Part shown: positions 42,270 to 51,556 of the stretch, one piece after another
Numbering within the stretch: position 1 is the stretch's first letter
Layout of the letters: the number at the start of each line of letters is the position of its first letter
Assembly (NCBI GenBank): GCA_017510445.1
Contig: JAFWNF010000002.1
Coordinates: 52,294-116,293, forward strand
Length of the DNA: 64,000 nt
DNA from: Candidatus Saccharimonadota bacterium
Lineage (GTDB): Bacteria > Patescibacteriota > Saccharimonadia > Saccharimonadales > Saccharimonadaceae
Direction: 5' to 3'
Program-made: the position numbers and the translations under genes
Notes under the pieces: generated by a model
Database searches by the model: none
The model's input: the letters and a program-made list of their open reading frames with translations, nothing else
What the model was told of the DNA's origin: nothing

Positions 42270-42673
42270 TGACAGCTACTAAAACAACATACGTTTATGG
42301 TCTTGGTCGCCGAAAAGCTGCCACAGCTCGTGCTCGCCTCTTCAAAGGCAAAGGTGAAATCACCATTAACGATAAACCTGCCCTAGAATATCTTTCTGGC
42401 AACAAAACCTATCTTGCCGAGATTACTGATCCTTTGGCACTCGCTCAAAAACAAAAGGATTTCAATATCACCATCAAAGTTTCTGGTGGCGGTCTCGCTG
42501 GCCAAGTTGATGCAATTAAACTTGCCATCTCAAAAGCCCTCGTTACCGAGTTCCCAGATCTTCGTCCAGTTCTCAAAAAAGCTGGTTTCGTGAAACGCGA
42601 TCCTCGCGAAAAAGAGCGCAAAAAATACGGACTTCGTTCTGCTCGCAAGAAAGAACAGTTCTCAAAGCGTTAA
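42269..42673 (+). CDS. rpsI: 30S ribosomal protein S9
   Basis: 134 residues. YVYGLGRRKAATARARLFKGKGEITIN, SGGGLAGQVDAIKLAISKAL and the C-terminal DPREKERKKYGLRSARKKEQFSKR whose tail reaches P-site tRNA. Last gene of the operon; terminator follows. Confidence 0.98.
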   Translation: MTATKTTYVYGLGRRKAATARARLFKGKGEITINDKPALEYLSGNKTYLAEITDPLALAQKQKDFNITIKVSGGGLAGQVDAIKLAISKALVTEFPDLRPVLKKAGFVKRDPREKERKKYGLRSARKKEQFSKR

Positions 42674-42687
42674 TTTGTTCGCTTACC

Positions 42688-42714
42688 AAAAAATCCCCAT
42701 CACGGGGATTTTTT
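42688..42714 (+). terminator. ribosomal operon terminator
   Basis: AAATCCCC, ATCAC, GGGGATTT within A and T runs. Confidence 0.9.
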
Positions 42715-42723
42715 GTGTACATC

Positions 42724-42747
42724 AAAAAACCTCCCCGAAAGGAGGCT
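42724..42747 (-). terminator. terminator of the DUF4190-type gene
   Basis: On the minus strand CCTCC, TTTCGG, GGAGG followed by TTTTTTG. Confidence 0.85.
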
Positions 42748-42762
42748 CTTTTGAAATATTCT

Positions 42763-43404
42763 TTACATGTTTTCCATATAGAGATCAACGATTGCATCCT
42801 CAAATTCGTCAGAACATTCCTCGACGGCTTCATCAACATCATCTTCATCTTCGAGAGCATAAACGTCATCCATTGAACTAATTTTTATGCCAGCCTTATC
42901 AAGACAAACTAGATAATCGCTAATTGCACCCTTCATATCATCTTCTGGAACTGCCTCAGCATCTTCATCTTCTGCTGTAAGCTCTTCATAAATATCGTCA
43001 ACGAGTTTGCTGTTATTTGAGCTTGGAGTTGGCGTTGGCGTTGGAGCAGGTGTTGGATTATTGTTAACAGACTGACCATTAATAGTAACGTTACAGCTCG
43101 GATCGTCCTTACATGCGTCGATAGCTCCCCCAAAGAACGATACTAGCGCACCAGTAGCAAGCGAAATAATAACTGCTGGAATTAATCCAATAGCACCACA
43201 AACCAGACCGGCAATTGCCATACCTTTTTGATTTTTCTTAACAAGCGCCACAATACCTAGAATAACGCCAACCAGACAACAAATTAGTCCAAAGAATGGT
43301 GCCCAGCAAGAAATAATACCTAAAATACCAAACACTAACGCAACGATTGACAACGCTTTTTTCTCATTTGTTTTTCCAGCATCAGCTGAAGATGTTTTGT
43401 CCAT
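42763..43404 (-). CDS. DUF4190-type membrane protein, paralog 1
   Basis: 213 residues. Short Lys/Glu N-terminus, then two or three hydrophobic helices (about 16-75) with the DUF4190-like pattern ALSIVALVFGILGIISC..GLICCLVGVILGIVALVKK, followed by GMAIAGLVCGAIGLIPA. A Cys-containing segment (DACKDDPSCNVTING), a Pro/Thr linker and an acidic C-terminal domain (DYLVCLDKAGIKISS). RBS AAGGAGTTATT. Paralogous to the gene at 44345. Function unknown. Confidence 0.8.
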   Translation of the reverse strand: MDKTSSADAGKTNEKKALSIVALVFGILGIISCWAPFFGLICCLVGVILGIVALVKKNQKGMAIAGLVCGAIGLIPAVIISLATGALVSFFGGAIDACKDDPSCNVTINGQSVNNNPTPAPTPTPTPSSNNSKLVDDIYEELTAEDEDAEAVPEDDMKGAISDYLVCLDKAGIKISSMDDVYALEDEDDVDEAVEECSDEFEDAIVDLYMENM

Positions 43405-43495
43405 AATAACTCCTTATTTTTTTATTATTATCTTTATAATACACAAAAAATAAGCAGATTGCAACAAAAAATGCCTGATTAAACGGCATCCTAGT

Positions 43496-43582
43496 TGGTG
43501 GGCGGGAAGGGAATCGAACCCTTACGACCTTGCGGTCACCAGATTTTGAGTCTAGCGCGTCTACCAGTTCCGCCACTCGCCC
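43496..43582 (-). tRNA. tRNA-Leu (CAA)
   Basis: 87-nt type II tRNA on the minus strand: acceptor GGGCGAG/CCCGCCC (one A-C mismatch), loop CTCAAAA with anticodon CAA, long variable arm (TGACCGCAAGGTCG), T-arm AAGGG-TTCGATT-CCCTT, encoded CCA. Confidence 0.93.
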
Positions 43583-43636
43583 TCAGGATAATTATAGCAC
43601 TTTTTACAGAAAATAAAACCCTAAGGACGCTTATGC

Positions 43637-43665
43637 TTGACATTTTTGACAAAGTGTGCTATAAT
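43637..43665 (+). promoter_or_regulatory. consensus promoter with no gene in front
   Basis: TTGACA, 17 bases, TGC-TATAAT. The first terminator is 37 bases downstream (43702), so the expected RNA is only about 55 bases long and has no RBS or open frame. Either a very short RNA or a decayed hairpin-leader gene unit. Confidence 0.7.
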
Positions 43666-43701
43666 GTAATAAAATAGAGAGACTTATATCTTTTCCATCA
43701 A

Positions 43702-43730
43702 AAAACCTCCCTTCAGGGAGGTTTTGGTTT
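43702..43730. terminator. bidirectional terminator
   Basis: AAAACCTCCC, TTCA, GGGAGGTTTT (10 bp) with T and A runs on both sides. Serves the orphan + promoter and the - gene at 43731. Confidence 0.9.
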
Positions 43731-44246
43731 TTAGAAGCTAGTTTTGACACATTCATCATAAGCGGCTTTTTCGGATTCGGCCAAATCATCATAATCTATA
43801 TCGTAGTCAATACCTTTTTCTTCGATACAGGCTTTCAATTTTTCCCCAGTTTCTTCAATCAACGAGGCATCTTCTTGCGAATCTGCTTCAACTTCCTGAC
43901 AATTCTTCATACCTATTTCGCTACTGCAATCATAGCTAAATTCAACTTCTTCTACACCCCAACCAAAGGTCGCTCTCATTGCTTCGACGGTGATTATTCC
44001 GCCAAATATCGCTCCAGCTAAACCAGCTAAGATTGCTAGAACTGCGAAAATTTTTCCGCTAAGTTTTTTTATCAGAACTACGACGCCCATAATAATCGCA
44101 ATCAACGCGCAAATTAATCCAACATATTCAACGATCGCAAAAATCATGACAACGCTTGCAATTGCAAAACAGAGCGCAATCAGAGAAACTAAATTCTTAA
44201 AAAAGAACGATTTTTCAGAATCATTTGATTCAATTTTTTCTTGCAT
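43731..44246 (-). CDS. DUF4190-like membrane protein, paralog 2 (short)
   Basis: 171 residues. Three hydrophobic helices (about 16-95; LIALCFAIASVVMIFAIVEYVGLICALIAIIMGVVVLIKK, shown in part) share the layout of its neighbours, followed by an acidic extracellular domain with three Cys (DCSSEIGMKNCQ, LKACIEEKGIDYDIDYDD, DECVKTSF). The Pro/Thr linker is missing. RBS AAGGAGTTTTT. Function unknown. Confidence 0.75.
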   Translation of the reverse strand: MQEKIESNDSEKSFFFKNLVSLIALCFAIASVVMIFAIVEYVGLICALIAIIMGVVVLIKKLSGKIFAVLAILAGLAGAIFGGIITVEAMRATFGWGVEEVEFSYDCSSEIGMKNCQEVEADSQEDASLIEETGEKLKACIEEKGIDYDIDYDDLAESEKAAYDECVKTSF

Positions 44247-44315
44247 AAAAACTCCTTATAATCTTTATGCTTTTAATTATAGCAAAAGAAAAATAAAAAT
44301 AAAGACTTTCAATCA

Positions 44316-44340
44316 AAAAACCTCCCGAAGGAGGTTTTTG
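44316..44340 (-). terminator. terminator of DUF4190-type paralog 3
   Basis: AAAAACCTCC, CGAA (TTCG on minus), GGAGGTTTTT. Confidence 0.9.
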
Positions 44341-44344
44341 TAAG

Positions 44345-45151
44345 CTATAGGTCAAGATCGATATCAGAATCAACATCTTCTGTCGCTTTAGATAACGCCA
44401 TTGCACAGCCCATAAGTCCCAATGCCTGGTCCATCGTCATATCGTCTGTGTCGTCGCTAAGGCTTTCAAACTCTTTCCAAGAGCTTATTTTAAATCCTTC
44501 ATCAGCTAAGCAAACTTCAAAATCTTTAAAAGCATCAATATATTCTTGCGGCACATCCGAAATCTTTCCGCCTTTTTCTTCGGCAAGCTCCTTCAGATAA
44601 TCGTAGGTCCAACCCGTAGCTGAGCTAGTACTATTTTTGTTCGTGTTATCGGTGTCAGTTTTTTTTGTATTGTCCGTATCCGTCTTTTTTGTATTATCCG
44701 TATCTGTTTTCTTTGTGTCGTCAGTGTTGTCTTTTTTTGTATCAGATGAATCATCTTTTTTAGAATCTTTATTTAGATCATAATCAATAGATTTTCCGTT
44801 TATAGTCATACTACAGCTTGGATCATCTTTGCAGGCATCAATGCCTTGGCCAATAAGTGAAGCTAAGCCACCCCATAAGAAAGAAAATAGTAAAGCAGGA
44901 ATAATGCCAACAGCACCACAAACCAGACCGGCAATTGCCATTCCTTTCTGCTGTTTCTTTACAAGTGCGACGATACCGCAAATAACACCAACAAGACAAA
45001 GTACGAGCGCAATAGGACCACCAGCGCAAGAGATGAGACCCAAAATACCGAATACGAGCGCAACGATAGATAATGCTTTTTTTGGATTAGATGTTGTTTT
45101 TTCCGCACCATTTTCGCTAGCGGGTGCTTCTTTTGATGGGTTTTCGTCCAT
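44345..45151 (-). CDS. DUF4190-type membrane protein, paralog 3, with 8-residue tandem repeat
   Basis: 268 residues from ATG 45151 (RBS AAGGAGTTATTT); a longer upstream frame crosses the -10 region and is rejected. KALSIVALVFGILGLISC..LCLVGVICGIVALVKKQQKGMAIAGLVCGAVG is nearly the same as in paralog 1, and both share DACKDDPSCS/N-x-TINGxS. A Thr/Lys/Asp linker contains tandem TKKTDTDN repeats (DNA about 44650-44740), then an acidic C-terminal domain with FEVCLADEGFKISSW, matching paralog 1. Promoter TTGCTA-17-TATATT is similar to that of paralog 1. Confidence 0.8.
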   Translation of the reverse strand: MDENPSKEAPASENGAEKTTSNPKKALSIVALVFGILGLISCAGGPIALVLCLVGVICGIVALVKKQQKGMAIAGLVCGAVGIIPALLFSFLWGGLASLIGQGIDACKDDPSCSMTINGKSIDYDLNKDSKKDDSSDTKKDNTDDTKKTDTDNTKKTDTDNTKKTDTDNTNKNSTSSATGWTYDYLKELAEEKGGKISDVPQEYIDAFKDFEVCLADEGFKISSWKEFESLSDDTDDMTMDQALGLMGCAMALSKATEDVDSDIDLDL

Positions 45152-45254
45152 AAATAACTCCTTATAAATTTGTATCTGGCCTAAATATAGCAAAAAATAA
45201 GCATGATAGCAAGAAAGGTTTAATAAAAAGAAAAAATGTTATATAATAAACAGT

Positions 45255-46370
45255 ATGAATCCAGAAAATGGTGGGCTATCTAGTGAAGATCGTCAGAGGC
45301 AGACTGCGTCCGAAATTGCACGTAGGCGTGTTTTGGCTGCCTACGAAAATACTGGGAAACTGAAAGACAGTCCAGTTTCAAAAACTACTGGGCCAATGAT
45401 TTCTAACGAAGAATGGAAAAAATATCATTCTGCCTGGCAAAACTATTACCAGAAATACTACAGCGAATATTATTCTAACGCTGCCAAACAATATGTTGCA
45501 AAGGAAAAATTAAAAGCCGAACGCGACCACGCAGAAAAGAAATCGGCGCTTGAAGAATTGTCGCAAAAGAGTCATGGAACTGAGTCTGAATCCGAATCAA
45601 TTTTGAGAAAAAAGATTCGTAAAAAAGCCTCAGACTCTGCAGTGAAAATTCGCCACCGAAAAAAACTAATTCCTATATTCGCGGGCTTTTTCGTAGTTCT
45701 TTTAGTGCTATTTCTACAATATAACCGTCTGATTTTTGCACCGATTGCTGCCTATGTTTCTCCTGGCGAAGTTCCTGATAGCGAACTCGTTGCAGTTGAT
45801 CCCACAATTTCGACTGGCGTTTCAGCTGACCCAAAACTTATTATCCCGAAACTTAATATTGATGTTCCGGTCCATTTTGGTATTTCTCTCGATGAAGTAG
45901 ATAGTGCAATGACGAACGGTGTAGCTCATTATCGAATTAGAGGAGCAAGTGCTTTTCCAGGCGAGATTGGTAACACTGTGATTACTGGCCACTCCGCAGG
46001 CGACGTTTATAGCAACAACCAATATAAATTTATTTTTTCAGGTCTAGAAAGACTCGAAACTGGAGATTTGATTTATATTAATTATAATTCGACACGCTAC
46101 ACCTATCGCATGACTGGTAGTCAAGTTATCGAGCCGACTGATGTGGAGGCTTTGAGAGTTACTACAGATAAACCAATTCTTACCTTAATTACCTGCACTC
46201 CCCTTGGGACTTCAAGATATCGCCTCTTGATTTTTGCTGAACAAATTTCGCCAAATCCAGATGGGCAAACAGCGTCCGAGCCAGAACATACCGAAAATAA
46301 TGATGATCTTCCAGCCAATGAGCCTTCAATGTTTGAAAAATTCTGGAACTGGCTAACAGGTAATAATTAA
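45255..46370 (+). CDS. sortase family transpeptidase
   Basis: 371 residues. Long charged cytoplasmic N-terminus (1-135, with a Tyr-rich stretch), transmembrane helix (about 137-156), sortase domain with KLIIPKLNIDVPVHFG, catalytic His in ITGHSAG (about 244), Cys in LTLITCTPLGTSRYRL (about 313) and the following Arg. Acidic, disordered tail after about 335. The TLITCTP motif is common to class D/E and CPR sortases. No LPxTG substrate or pilin is adjacent. TATAAT ends 7 bases before ATG. Confidence 0.92.
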   Translation: MNPENGGLSSEDRQRQTASEIARRRVLAAYENTGKLKDSPVSKTTGPMISNEEWKKYHSAWQNYYQKYYSEYYSNAAKQYVAKEKLKAERDHAEKKSALEELSQKSHGTESESESILRKKIRKKASDSAVKIRHRKKLIPIFAGFFVVLLVLFLQYNRLIFAPIAAYVSPGEVPDSELVAVDPTISTGVSADPKLIIPKLNIDVPVHFGISLDEVDSAMTNGVAHYRIRGASAFPGEIGNTVITGHSAGDVYSNNQYKFIFSGLERLETGDLIYINYNSTRYTYRMTGSQVIEPTDVEALRVTTDKPILTLITCTPLGTSRYRLLIFAEQISPNPDGQTASEPEHTENNDDLPANEPSMFEKFWNWLTGNN

Positions 46371-46375
46371 ACTAA

Positions 46376-46402
46376 TTAGCACTCTTGACCGGCGAGTGCT
46401 AA
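46376..46402 (+). promoter_or_regulatory. CIRCE operator (HrcA site) on the clpC promoter
   Basis: Perfect TTAGCACTC, 9-base spacer, GAGTGCTAA. The -35 TTGACC (46385) lies in the spacer, and TATTAT (46408-46413) follows after 17 bases, 8 bases before the clpC ATG. HrcA bound here would block RNA polymerase directly. Confidence 0.96.
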
Positions 46403-46421
46403 TGGTATATTATAGATTCAT

Positions 46422-48902
46422 ATGCAAGATGAATTTACGGAAATTATGAATCATTTATCTGAAAACGCACGCTTTGCGCTTCAGAAAGCTGATTATTTTA
46501 GCAAAAGATATAACAAAGGCTATATGGGCACCGAGCATTTACTTATGGGGATTCTATCCCAAGACGTTTCGACTGGTGCGCGAATGTTGATTGAAGAAGG
46601 CGTAGATTTAGAAAAAATTGAAAAAGGATTGAACCGCCCAGCTGTAGACGTTCCAGGTTCTCAGATGGCAATGATGTCACTATCCGAAGCTTGTGTTTTG
46701 ACTCTACGCATGGCCGCAAATTTTGTTAAAGAGCAAGGTCTAGATACGATAGGTACCGAGCACATTCTTTATGCTCTTATTTCTCAGCCCAACTCTCGCG
46801 CATCTACTATTTTAACTAACGAAAAAATTGATCTTGATGCACTTGCGGATAGAATTGAAGAGCTAGCGGAAAAACAGGCCGAAACAGCGAAACTTAAACG
46901 AGAAAAGCTAAAATATACAAGGAATAATCGTGCAAACCTAAAGTTTTTGAATCGCTTTGGCACTGATTTGACTGAAATGGCGCGTCAAGGAAAACTCGAT
47001 ACGGTCATTGGCCGTGATAACGAGATTGAAAGAACCGTGACAGTTCTTTGTCGTCGCACCAAATCTAACCCAGTTCTGATTGGCGAAGCTGGCGTTGGAA
47101 AAACTGCTATTGTCGAAGGTCTAGCAACGAAAATCGTAAAAAATGATGTACCGGGGTCACTAATCGGCAAACATATTTACCAAGTTGATCTTTCTAGCAT
47201 GGTTGCTGGAACAAAGTTCCGCGGTGAATTTGAGGAAAGGATTAAGGGCGTAATTGACGAAGCCTGCTCTGACGACTCGATTATTCTCTTCATCGATGAG
47301 CTTCATCTCCTTTCTGGCGCAGGTTCATCTGAAGGTTCCATGGATGCCGCGAATATTTTAAAGCCTGCTCTTGCGCGTGGCAAAATTCATCTTATTGGTG
47401 CAACAACTTTAGACGAATATCGTAAAAACATTGAAAAAGATAAAGCCCTTTCTCGTCGTTTCCAGACAGTTATCGTTGAAGAGCCTTCGAAAACCGTGAC
47501 GATTCGAATTCTGAAAGGTATTAAAGGGCATTACGAAAAACATCATGGCGTGACAATTCCGGATTCAATTCTGGAGACAGCTTACGTGATGTCGAATCGC
47601 TATATTAACGACCGCTTTATGCCAGATAAGGTTATTGATGTGCTTGACGAAGCATGTGCAATCGCCAAAGTCGCCACCGAGAAAAAAGACGGCGGAAAAT
47701 ATAAGAAACTCAAAATTGAAAAAGAAGAACTTGAAGGAAAAATTGAAGAATTCGCTGAAAAAGAAGACTATGAAAAAGCAGCGCTTTTAAAAACTCAACT
47801 CGTTCGTCTCGAAGATGAGTTAAAGAAGCTTGAAAAATCTGGCGCAGGCAAAGAAAAAACACCAAAACTTACGGAAGAAAACCTTGCTACAGCTATTTCG
47901 CTAAAGACGGGCATTCCAGTCTCGAAAGTTCACGGCAGTGAAATGGAGCTTTTAGTTAATCTTGATGCTCATCTTAAAAAATCGATTATCGGCCAAGATG
48001 AAGCTGTCGAAGCCGTTTCGAAAGCCATTCGTCGCGGTCGTAGTGGTATTTCGAATCCGAATCGCCCAATCGGTAGCTTTATCTTTATGGGCCCGACCGG
48101 TGTTGGAAAAACCGAGTTAGCTAGAGTGATCGCACGCGAAGTTTTTGGCGGTGATAATTCTCTAATCAAGATTGATATGTCCGAATTTGGCGAAAAACAC
48201 AACGTCTCGCGTCTCGTCGGCGCCCCAGCTGGTTATGTTGGTTATGACGATGGTGGTAAACTAACCGAAGCTGTTCGTCGTCATCCTTATTCTGTTGTTC
48301 TCTTTGATGAGATAGAAAAAGCCCATCCAGACGTCTTTAATATGCTTCTCCAGATTCTTGAAGATGGAATTCTAACTGATGGTCAAGGGAATAAAATTAA
48401 ATTTAATAACACGATTGTTATTTTGACCAGCAATCTCGGCTCCGAAGACATGCATCGCGAGTCGGAACTTGGTTTCACAGCAAAAACACCAAAAGATAAA
48501 AAGGAATTGAAAGCCGAATATGAAGAGAACAAAGCTTCTGCAAAGCGTGCTTTAGAGAAAACAATGCGCCCAGAATTGATAAATCGTCTTGATTCAATTC
48601 AAGTATTCCACGCTTTGACGCGTAAAAATGTTGAGAAAATCTTTGATAACATGATCGAAGACTTAAGGAAACGTCTTGGGAATCAAAACCTTGGCCTTAA
48701 AATTGACGAAAAAGTTAAGGAACATTTGATTTCTGTTGGCTTCGATCCAAAAAACGGCGCCCGTCCGCTTCGTCGCGCGATTGAGGATGAGCTCGAATCG
48801 ATAATCTCCGATGCAATCATTAAGGGTGATTTGAAAAAAGGCCAAATTGCTACTGTAAAAATGGATAAAAATCATCTAAAATTAAAGGTGGAAAATGAAT
48901 AA
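46422..48902 (+). CDS. clpC: ClpC-type AAA+ unfoldase
   Basis: 826 residues. Clp_N double repeat ([28 protein letters not shown] and the second [10 protein letters not shown]), AAA1 with GEAGVGKT (about 222) and FIDELH, a UVR-containing middle region ([25 protein letters not shown]), AAA2 with GPTGVGKTE (about 555), [11 protein letters not shown] and the C-terminal D2 small domain. The short UVR middle domain marks ClpC rather than ClpB. Works with ClpP, two genes downstream. Heat-shock control by CIRCE; leaderless. Confidence 0.95.
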   Translation: MQDEFTEIMNHLSENARFALQKADYFSKRYNKGYMGTEHLLMGILSQDVSTGARMLIEEGVDLEKIEKGLNRPAVDVPGSQMAMMSLSEACVLTLRMAANFVKEQGLDTIGTEHILYALISQPNSRASTILTNEKIDLDALADRIEELAEKQAETAKLKREKLKYTRNNRANLKFLNRFGTDLTEMARQGKLDTVIGRDNEIERTVTVLCRRTKSNPVLIGEAGVGKTAIVEGLATKIVKNDVPGSLIGKHIYQVDLSSMVAGTKFRGEFEERIKGVIDEACSDDSIILFIDELHLLSGAGSSEGSMDAANILKPALARGKIHLIGATTLDEYRKNIEKDKALSRRFQTVIVEEPSKTVTIRILKGIKGHYEKHHGVTIPDSILETAYVMSNRYINDRFMPDKVIDVLDEACAIAKVATEKKDGGKYKKLKIEKEELEGKIEEFAEKEDYEKAALLKTQLVRLEDELKKLEKSGAGKEKTPKLTEENLATAISLKTGIPVSKVHGSEMELLVNLDAHLKKSIIGQDEAVEAVSKAIRRGRSGISNPNRPIGSFIFMGPTGVGKTELARVIAREVFGGDNSLIKIDMSEFGEKHNVSRLVGAPAGYVGYDDGGKLTEAVRRHPYSVVLFDEIEKAHPDVFNMLLQILEDGILTDGQGNKIKFNNTIVILTSNLGSEDMHRESELGFTAKTPKDKKELKAEYEENKASAKRALEKTMRPELINRLDSIQVFHALTRKNVEKIFDNMIEDLRKRLGNQNLGLKIDEKVKEHLISVGFDPKNGARPLRRAIEDELESIISDAIIKGDLKKGQIATVKMDKNHLKLKVENE

Positions 48903-49869
48903 AAGAAACATTATTAAAACAATTATTTGGCTAATTTTTCTCGGGGCCGTTGCGTTTGCGATTATTAACTTTCAGGCTCTGAAAGACACTTATTTCGCAA
49001 TGACTTTTTCTCCGTCAAACGAGATTTCAGAAATTGAAAAGAGCTTAGAGTTGACCGATAAAGGCCACAGAATATTCTTTGCTTCATCTCCAGTAATTAA
49101 TACAGCCGACGATTTTAACCAAAACTGTAAATCCGCTGGAGAAGACGTATCAACACTTGGCTGTTATAACGGTCAGAGAATCTACATTTACAATATCGAT
49201 TCTGAAGAGCTAAAAGGAATCAAAGAATCAACTGCAGCGCACGAATTGCTCCATGCAGTCTGGCAAAGACTCTCGACCGCTGATAGAGAAAATCTTATTC
49301 CAACTCTCGAGAGCGTCTATGAAAAAAGTAGTGAAGATTTTAAAAAGACATTAAAAACCTATGACGAATCCGCAAAAACTGAAGAAATTTATGTTCGTTC
49401 CGCAACCCAAATCAAATCTCTCCCTGAAAACCTAGAAAAACACTATGCTGAAATTTTCGAAGATCAAGACAGAATTGTTGATTTTTACGAATCCTACATC
49501 GCTCCCTTTAATGCCATTGAGCAAGAAACTGAAGCGCTCCATGCCGAACTAGATGAAATTATGGCAAGAATCGAACAGGGCCGTGCGGATTATGATGTCC
49601 GTTCGACTAACTTTTCTACTGCCGTTACGGAGTTTAATGATTGTGCCTCTGTTGCCGGCTGTTTTGCTTCAAATTACGCTTTTTCTACCCGCCGTTCAGA
49701 ACTACTCGCCGAACAATCTTCTCTAAACGACCTCTTAAATTCTATAAATGCAGATATCGACCTCTATAACTCAAAAGCCGAGCTCTATAATTCCAAAGTC
49801 ATCCATGGTCGCGAGTTAAATAGTATTATTAATTCAAAGCAACCCGAAATCGAGCAAATTGCAGAGTAA
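48895..49869 (+). CDS. membrane-anchored HExxH protein (putative metalloprotease)
   Basis: 324 residues. N-terminal transmembrane helix (about 7-26), then an extracytoplasmic region. [15 protein letters not shown] contains HELLH at 116-120, the zinc-protease signature; a third ligand is not obvious. The rest is helical with coiled-coil character (about 190-320), with Cys pairs ([23 protein letters not shown]). It overlaps the clpC end by 8 bases and ends 13 bases before the clpP start, so it is translated between the two Clp components. A quality-control role is inference. Confidence 0.7.
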   Translation: MNKRNIIKTIIWLIFLGAVAFAIINFQALKDTYFAMTFSPSNEISEIEKSLELTDKGHRIFFASSPVINTADDFNQNCKSAGEDVSTLGCYNGQRIYIYNIDSEELKGIKESTAAHELLHAVWQRLSTADRENLIPTLESVYEKSSEDFKKTLKTYDESAKTEEIYVRSATQIKSLPENLEKHYAEIFEDQDRIVDFYESYIAPFNAIEQETEALHAELDEIMARIEQGRADYDVRSTNFSTAVTEFNDCASVAGCFASNYAFSTRRSELLAEQSSLNDLLNSINADIDLYNSKAELYNSKVIHGRELNSIINSKQPEIEQIAE

Positions 49870-49882
49870 AGAAAGGAAAATT

Positions 49883-50473
49883 ATGAAAAATACCAAAAAT
49901 TATCTAGTTCCAACCGTCATCGAAGAGAATAATAGGGGTGAGCGTGCCTTTGATATCTATTCGCGCCTCCTTAAAGATCGCATTGTTTTTCTCGGTGAAG
50001 AAGTAAATTCTCATACCGCGAACCTTGTTGTTGCTCAGCTTCTCTATCTAGCTCATGAAGACCCGAAAAAACCCATTAAACTCTATATCAACTCCCCTGG
50101 TGGCAGTGTTTATGACGGTCTCGCCATCATCGACACAATGAACTATATTGAGCCAGATGTCGAAACTATCGGGATTGGTCTTCAAGCTTCGATGGGCGCG
50201 ATGCTTCTCTCTTGTGGCGCAAAAGGGAAAAGGTTTGTTCTCCCTAATGCAAGAATTATGATTCATCAGCCTTCCTCTGGTACCGAAGGAAAGATTACTG
50301 ACCAAGAAATCGCTCTAAAAGAAGGAATTTATCTAAAAAAGCGTCTTGCTGAGATTTTCGCCAAGAATACAGGGAAAAAGCTCGAACAAGTTGAAAAAGA
50401 TATGGACAGAGATAACTGGATGTCTGCCGAAGAAGCCGTAAAATACGGAATAATTGACAAAATTATCAAATAA
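49883..50473 (+). CDS. clpP: ClpP serine protease
   Basis: 196 residues from ATG 49883 after AGAAAGGAAAATT. Ser in [12 protein letters not shown], His in [10 protein letters not shown], Asp in [19 protein letters not shown]-like N-terminus ([23 protein letters not shown]). Forms the proteolytic chamber for ClpC. Belongs to the CIRCE-controlled clpC operon. Confidence 0.97.
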   Translation: MKNTKNYLVPTVIEENNRGERAFDIYSRLLKDRIVFLGEEVNSHTANLVVAQLLYLAHEDPKKPIKLYINSPGGSVYDGLAIIDTMNYIEPDVETIGIGLQASMGAMLLSCGAKGKRFVLPNARIMIHQPSSGTEGKITDQEIALKEGIYLKKRLAEIFAKNTGKKLEQVEKDMDRDNWMSAEEAVKYGIIDKIIK

Positions 50474-50484
50474 CAGATATACAC

Positions 50485-50513
50485 TTGACTTTTTAAAGCG
50501 GTTGTGCTATAAT
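50485..50513 (+). promoter_or_regulatory. consensus promoter
   Basis: TTGACT, 17 bases, TGC-TATAAT, 12 bases after the clpP stop. It starts a leader of about 115 bases. Confidence 0.85.
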
Positions 50514-50555
50514 AGACATGTAGGCCATGAAATATTGACCTAAGATTTTGAGTGT

Positions 50556-50603
50556 TTGGCCCATTCTGGCTATATTCTCTGGAAAATGGTCAAAATGGGC
50601 CAA
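50556..50603 (+). promoter_or_regulatory. 10-bp perfect hairpin in the leader
   Basis: TTGGCCCATT at 50556-50565 pairs with AATGGGCCAA at 50594-50603. The RBS GGAG lies 18 bases further. Similar in position and arm sequence to the 4334-4381 leader hairpin. Confidence 0.7.
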
Positions 50604-50633
50604 GCCCAAAATTTAAAAGTTGGAGTGATATTT

Positions 50634-51434
50634 TTGAAGAAGCAACTATCTCTGTATGTTGTAATCGGTATAGTCGTTATCCTTCTGATAGGAGCAATCA
50701 TCGGCACTGTCGTGAAAAATCGAAAAGTAGCCGAAGAGACGACGGTGACAGAAACGGGAATCGCAATTCCCGTAGAAGTCACATTGAAAAACGACTTTGA
50801 TGAACTTTTCGCCGACAGAAATGTCGACGAAACGCGGATTAGAATCTTAGTCAAAGACGGGAGTAATCCCGCGCTGAGATCTGAACCGCGTATTTCTGAC
50901 GAAACTCGCCTCGGTTCTATTGAGGCCGGTCAGTCTTTTTACGTCAAAAAGGCTTACACGGCCCAAGACGAAGATGGGAAGGCCTGGATTGGTCTCAAGT
51001 TCTCGGACATGTCACTTTCTAGCAAGTATAAACTGGAAAAAACAATCCGCCAAGAAAAAATAATATGGGTAAGCGGTGACTATATGACCGCTAAACTCAT
51101 AGACCACGACCCGGGTTCTTCTGGAGGCAATACGCCGGAAAAAGACTATTATGTCCGTTATACCGGCGGGCGATTTCGCGTAGACATTGAGGAGTGCAAA
51201 CTCCGTTCCGCCCCAGATAGCACCGACGATAGTAATATCTATGGTGACTATTCCGGAACGTCTACAGGCGTTTTCACCAACATTGTTTACGAAAACAACG
51301 TAAATACCTTCTATGGTATACCTGCGGAATCCGTAAACAATTATTGGCTTAGAAACCGCGTTGGCGATGTCAGCTCTGACCCTGACGGCATAGTCTGGGT
51401 TTCGGCAAAGTATGCCAAAGTCGTCAAACTTTAA
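50634..51434 (+). CDS. membrane-anchored protein with SH3-like domains
   Basis: 266 residues from TTG 50634 (GGAG 8 bases upstream); the frame is open further upstream but through the leader hairpin. Transmembrane anchor at about 5-28 (LYVVIGIVVILLIGAIIGTVV). Two extracytoplasmic modules: about 50-130 (RIRILVKDGSNPALRSEPRISDETRLGSIEAGQSFYVKKAY) and about 165-265 (EECKLRSAPDSTDDSNIYGDY, ending VWVSAKYAKVV). Both have the LRSxP...W-V/I pattern of bacterial SH3b domains, often wall-binding. Own promoter and terminator. Confidence 0.7.
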   Translation: MKKQLSLYVVIGIVVILLIGAIIGTVVKNRKVAEETTVTETGIAIPVEVTLKNDFDELFADRNVDETRIRILVKDGSNPALRSEPRISDETRLGSIEAGQSFYVKKAYTAQDEDGKAWIGLKFSDMSLSSKYKLEKTIRQEKIIWVSGDYMTAKLIDHDPGSSGGNTPEKDYYVRYTGGRFRVDIEECKLRSAPDSTDDSNIYGDYSGTSTGVFTNIVYENNVNTFYGIPAESVNNYWLRNRVGDVSSDPDGIVWVSAKYAKVVKL

Positions 51435-51449
51435 ACTCCAAGCACATTT

Positions 51450-51485
51450 TAAGCCTCTTACAGCCAGTAAGGGGCTTAATTTTTT
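51450..51485 (+). terminator. intrinsic terminator
   Basis: AAGCC-TCTTAC paired with GTAAG-GGGCTT around AGCCA, then AATTTTTT, whose end overlaps the next -35. Confidence 0.8.
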
Positions 51486-51511
51486 GAAAAAATTTAGATT
51501 CGTGTTATAAT
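51484..51511 (+). promoter_or_regulatory. promoter with hairpin leader
   Basis: TTGAAA, 16 bases, TATAAT (51506-51511). The leader begins with TAGGC-AAAA-GCCTA and ends with AAGGAGTGG before the TTG at 51557. Confidence 0.7.
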
Positions 51512-51556
51512 AAAAATGTAGGCAAAAGCCTAAGAATCTTGTAAGGAGTGGTTATA

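Noticed and set aside
50521-50556. Second promoter from ATATTGACCT in the leader of the SH3-like gene
   Set aside because: No -10 hexamer follows at suitable distance; the promoter at 50485 is sufficient.
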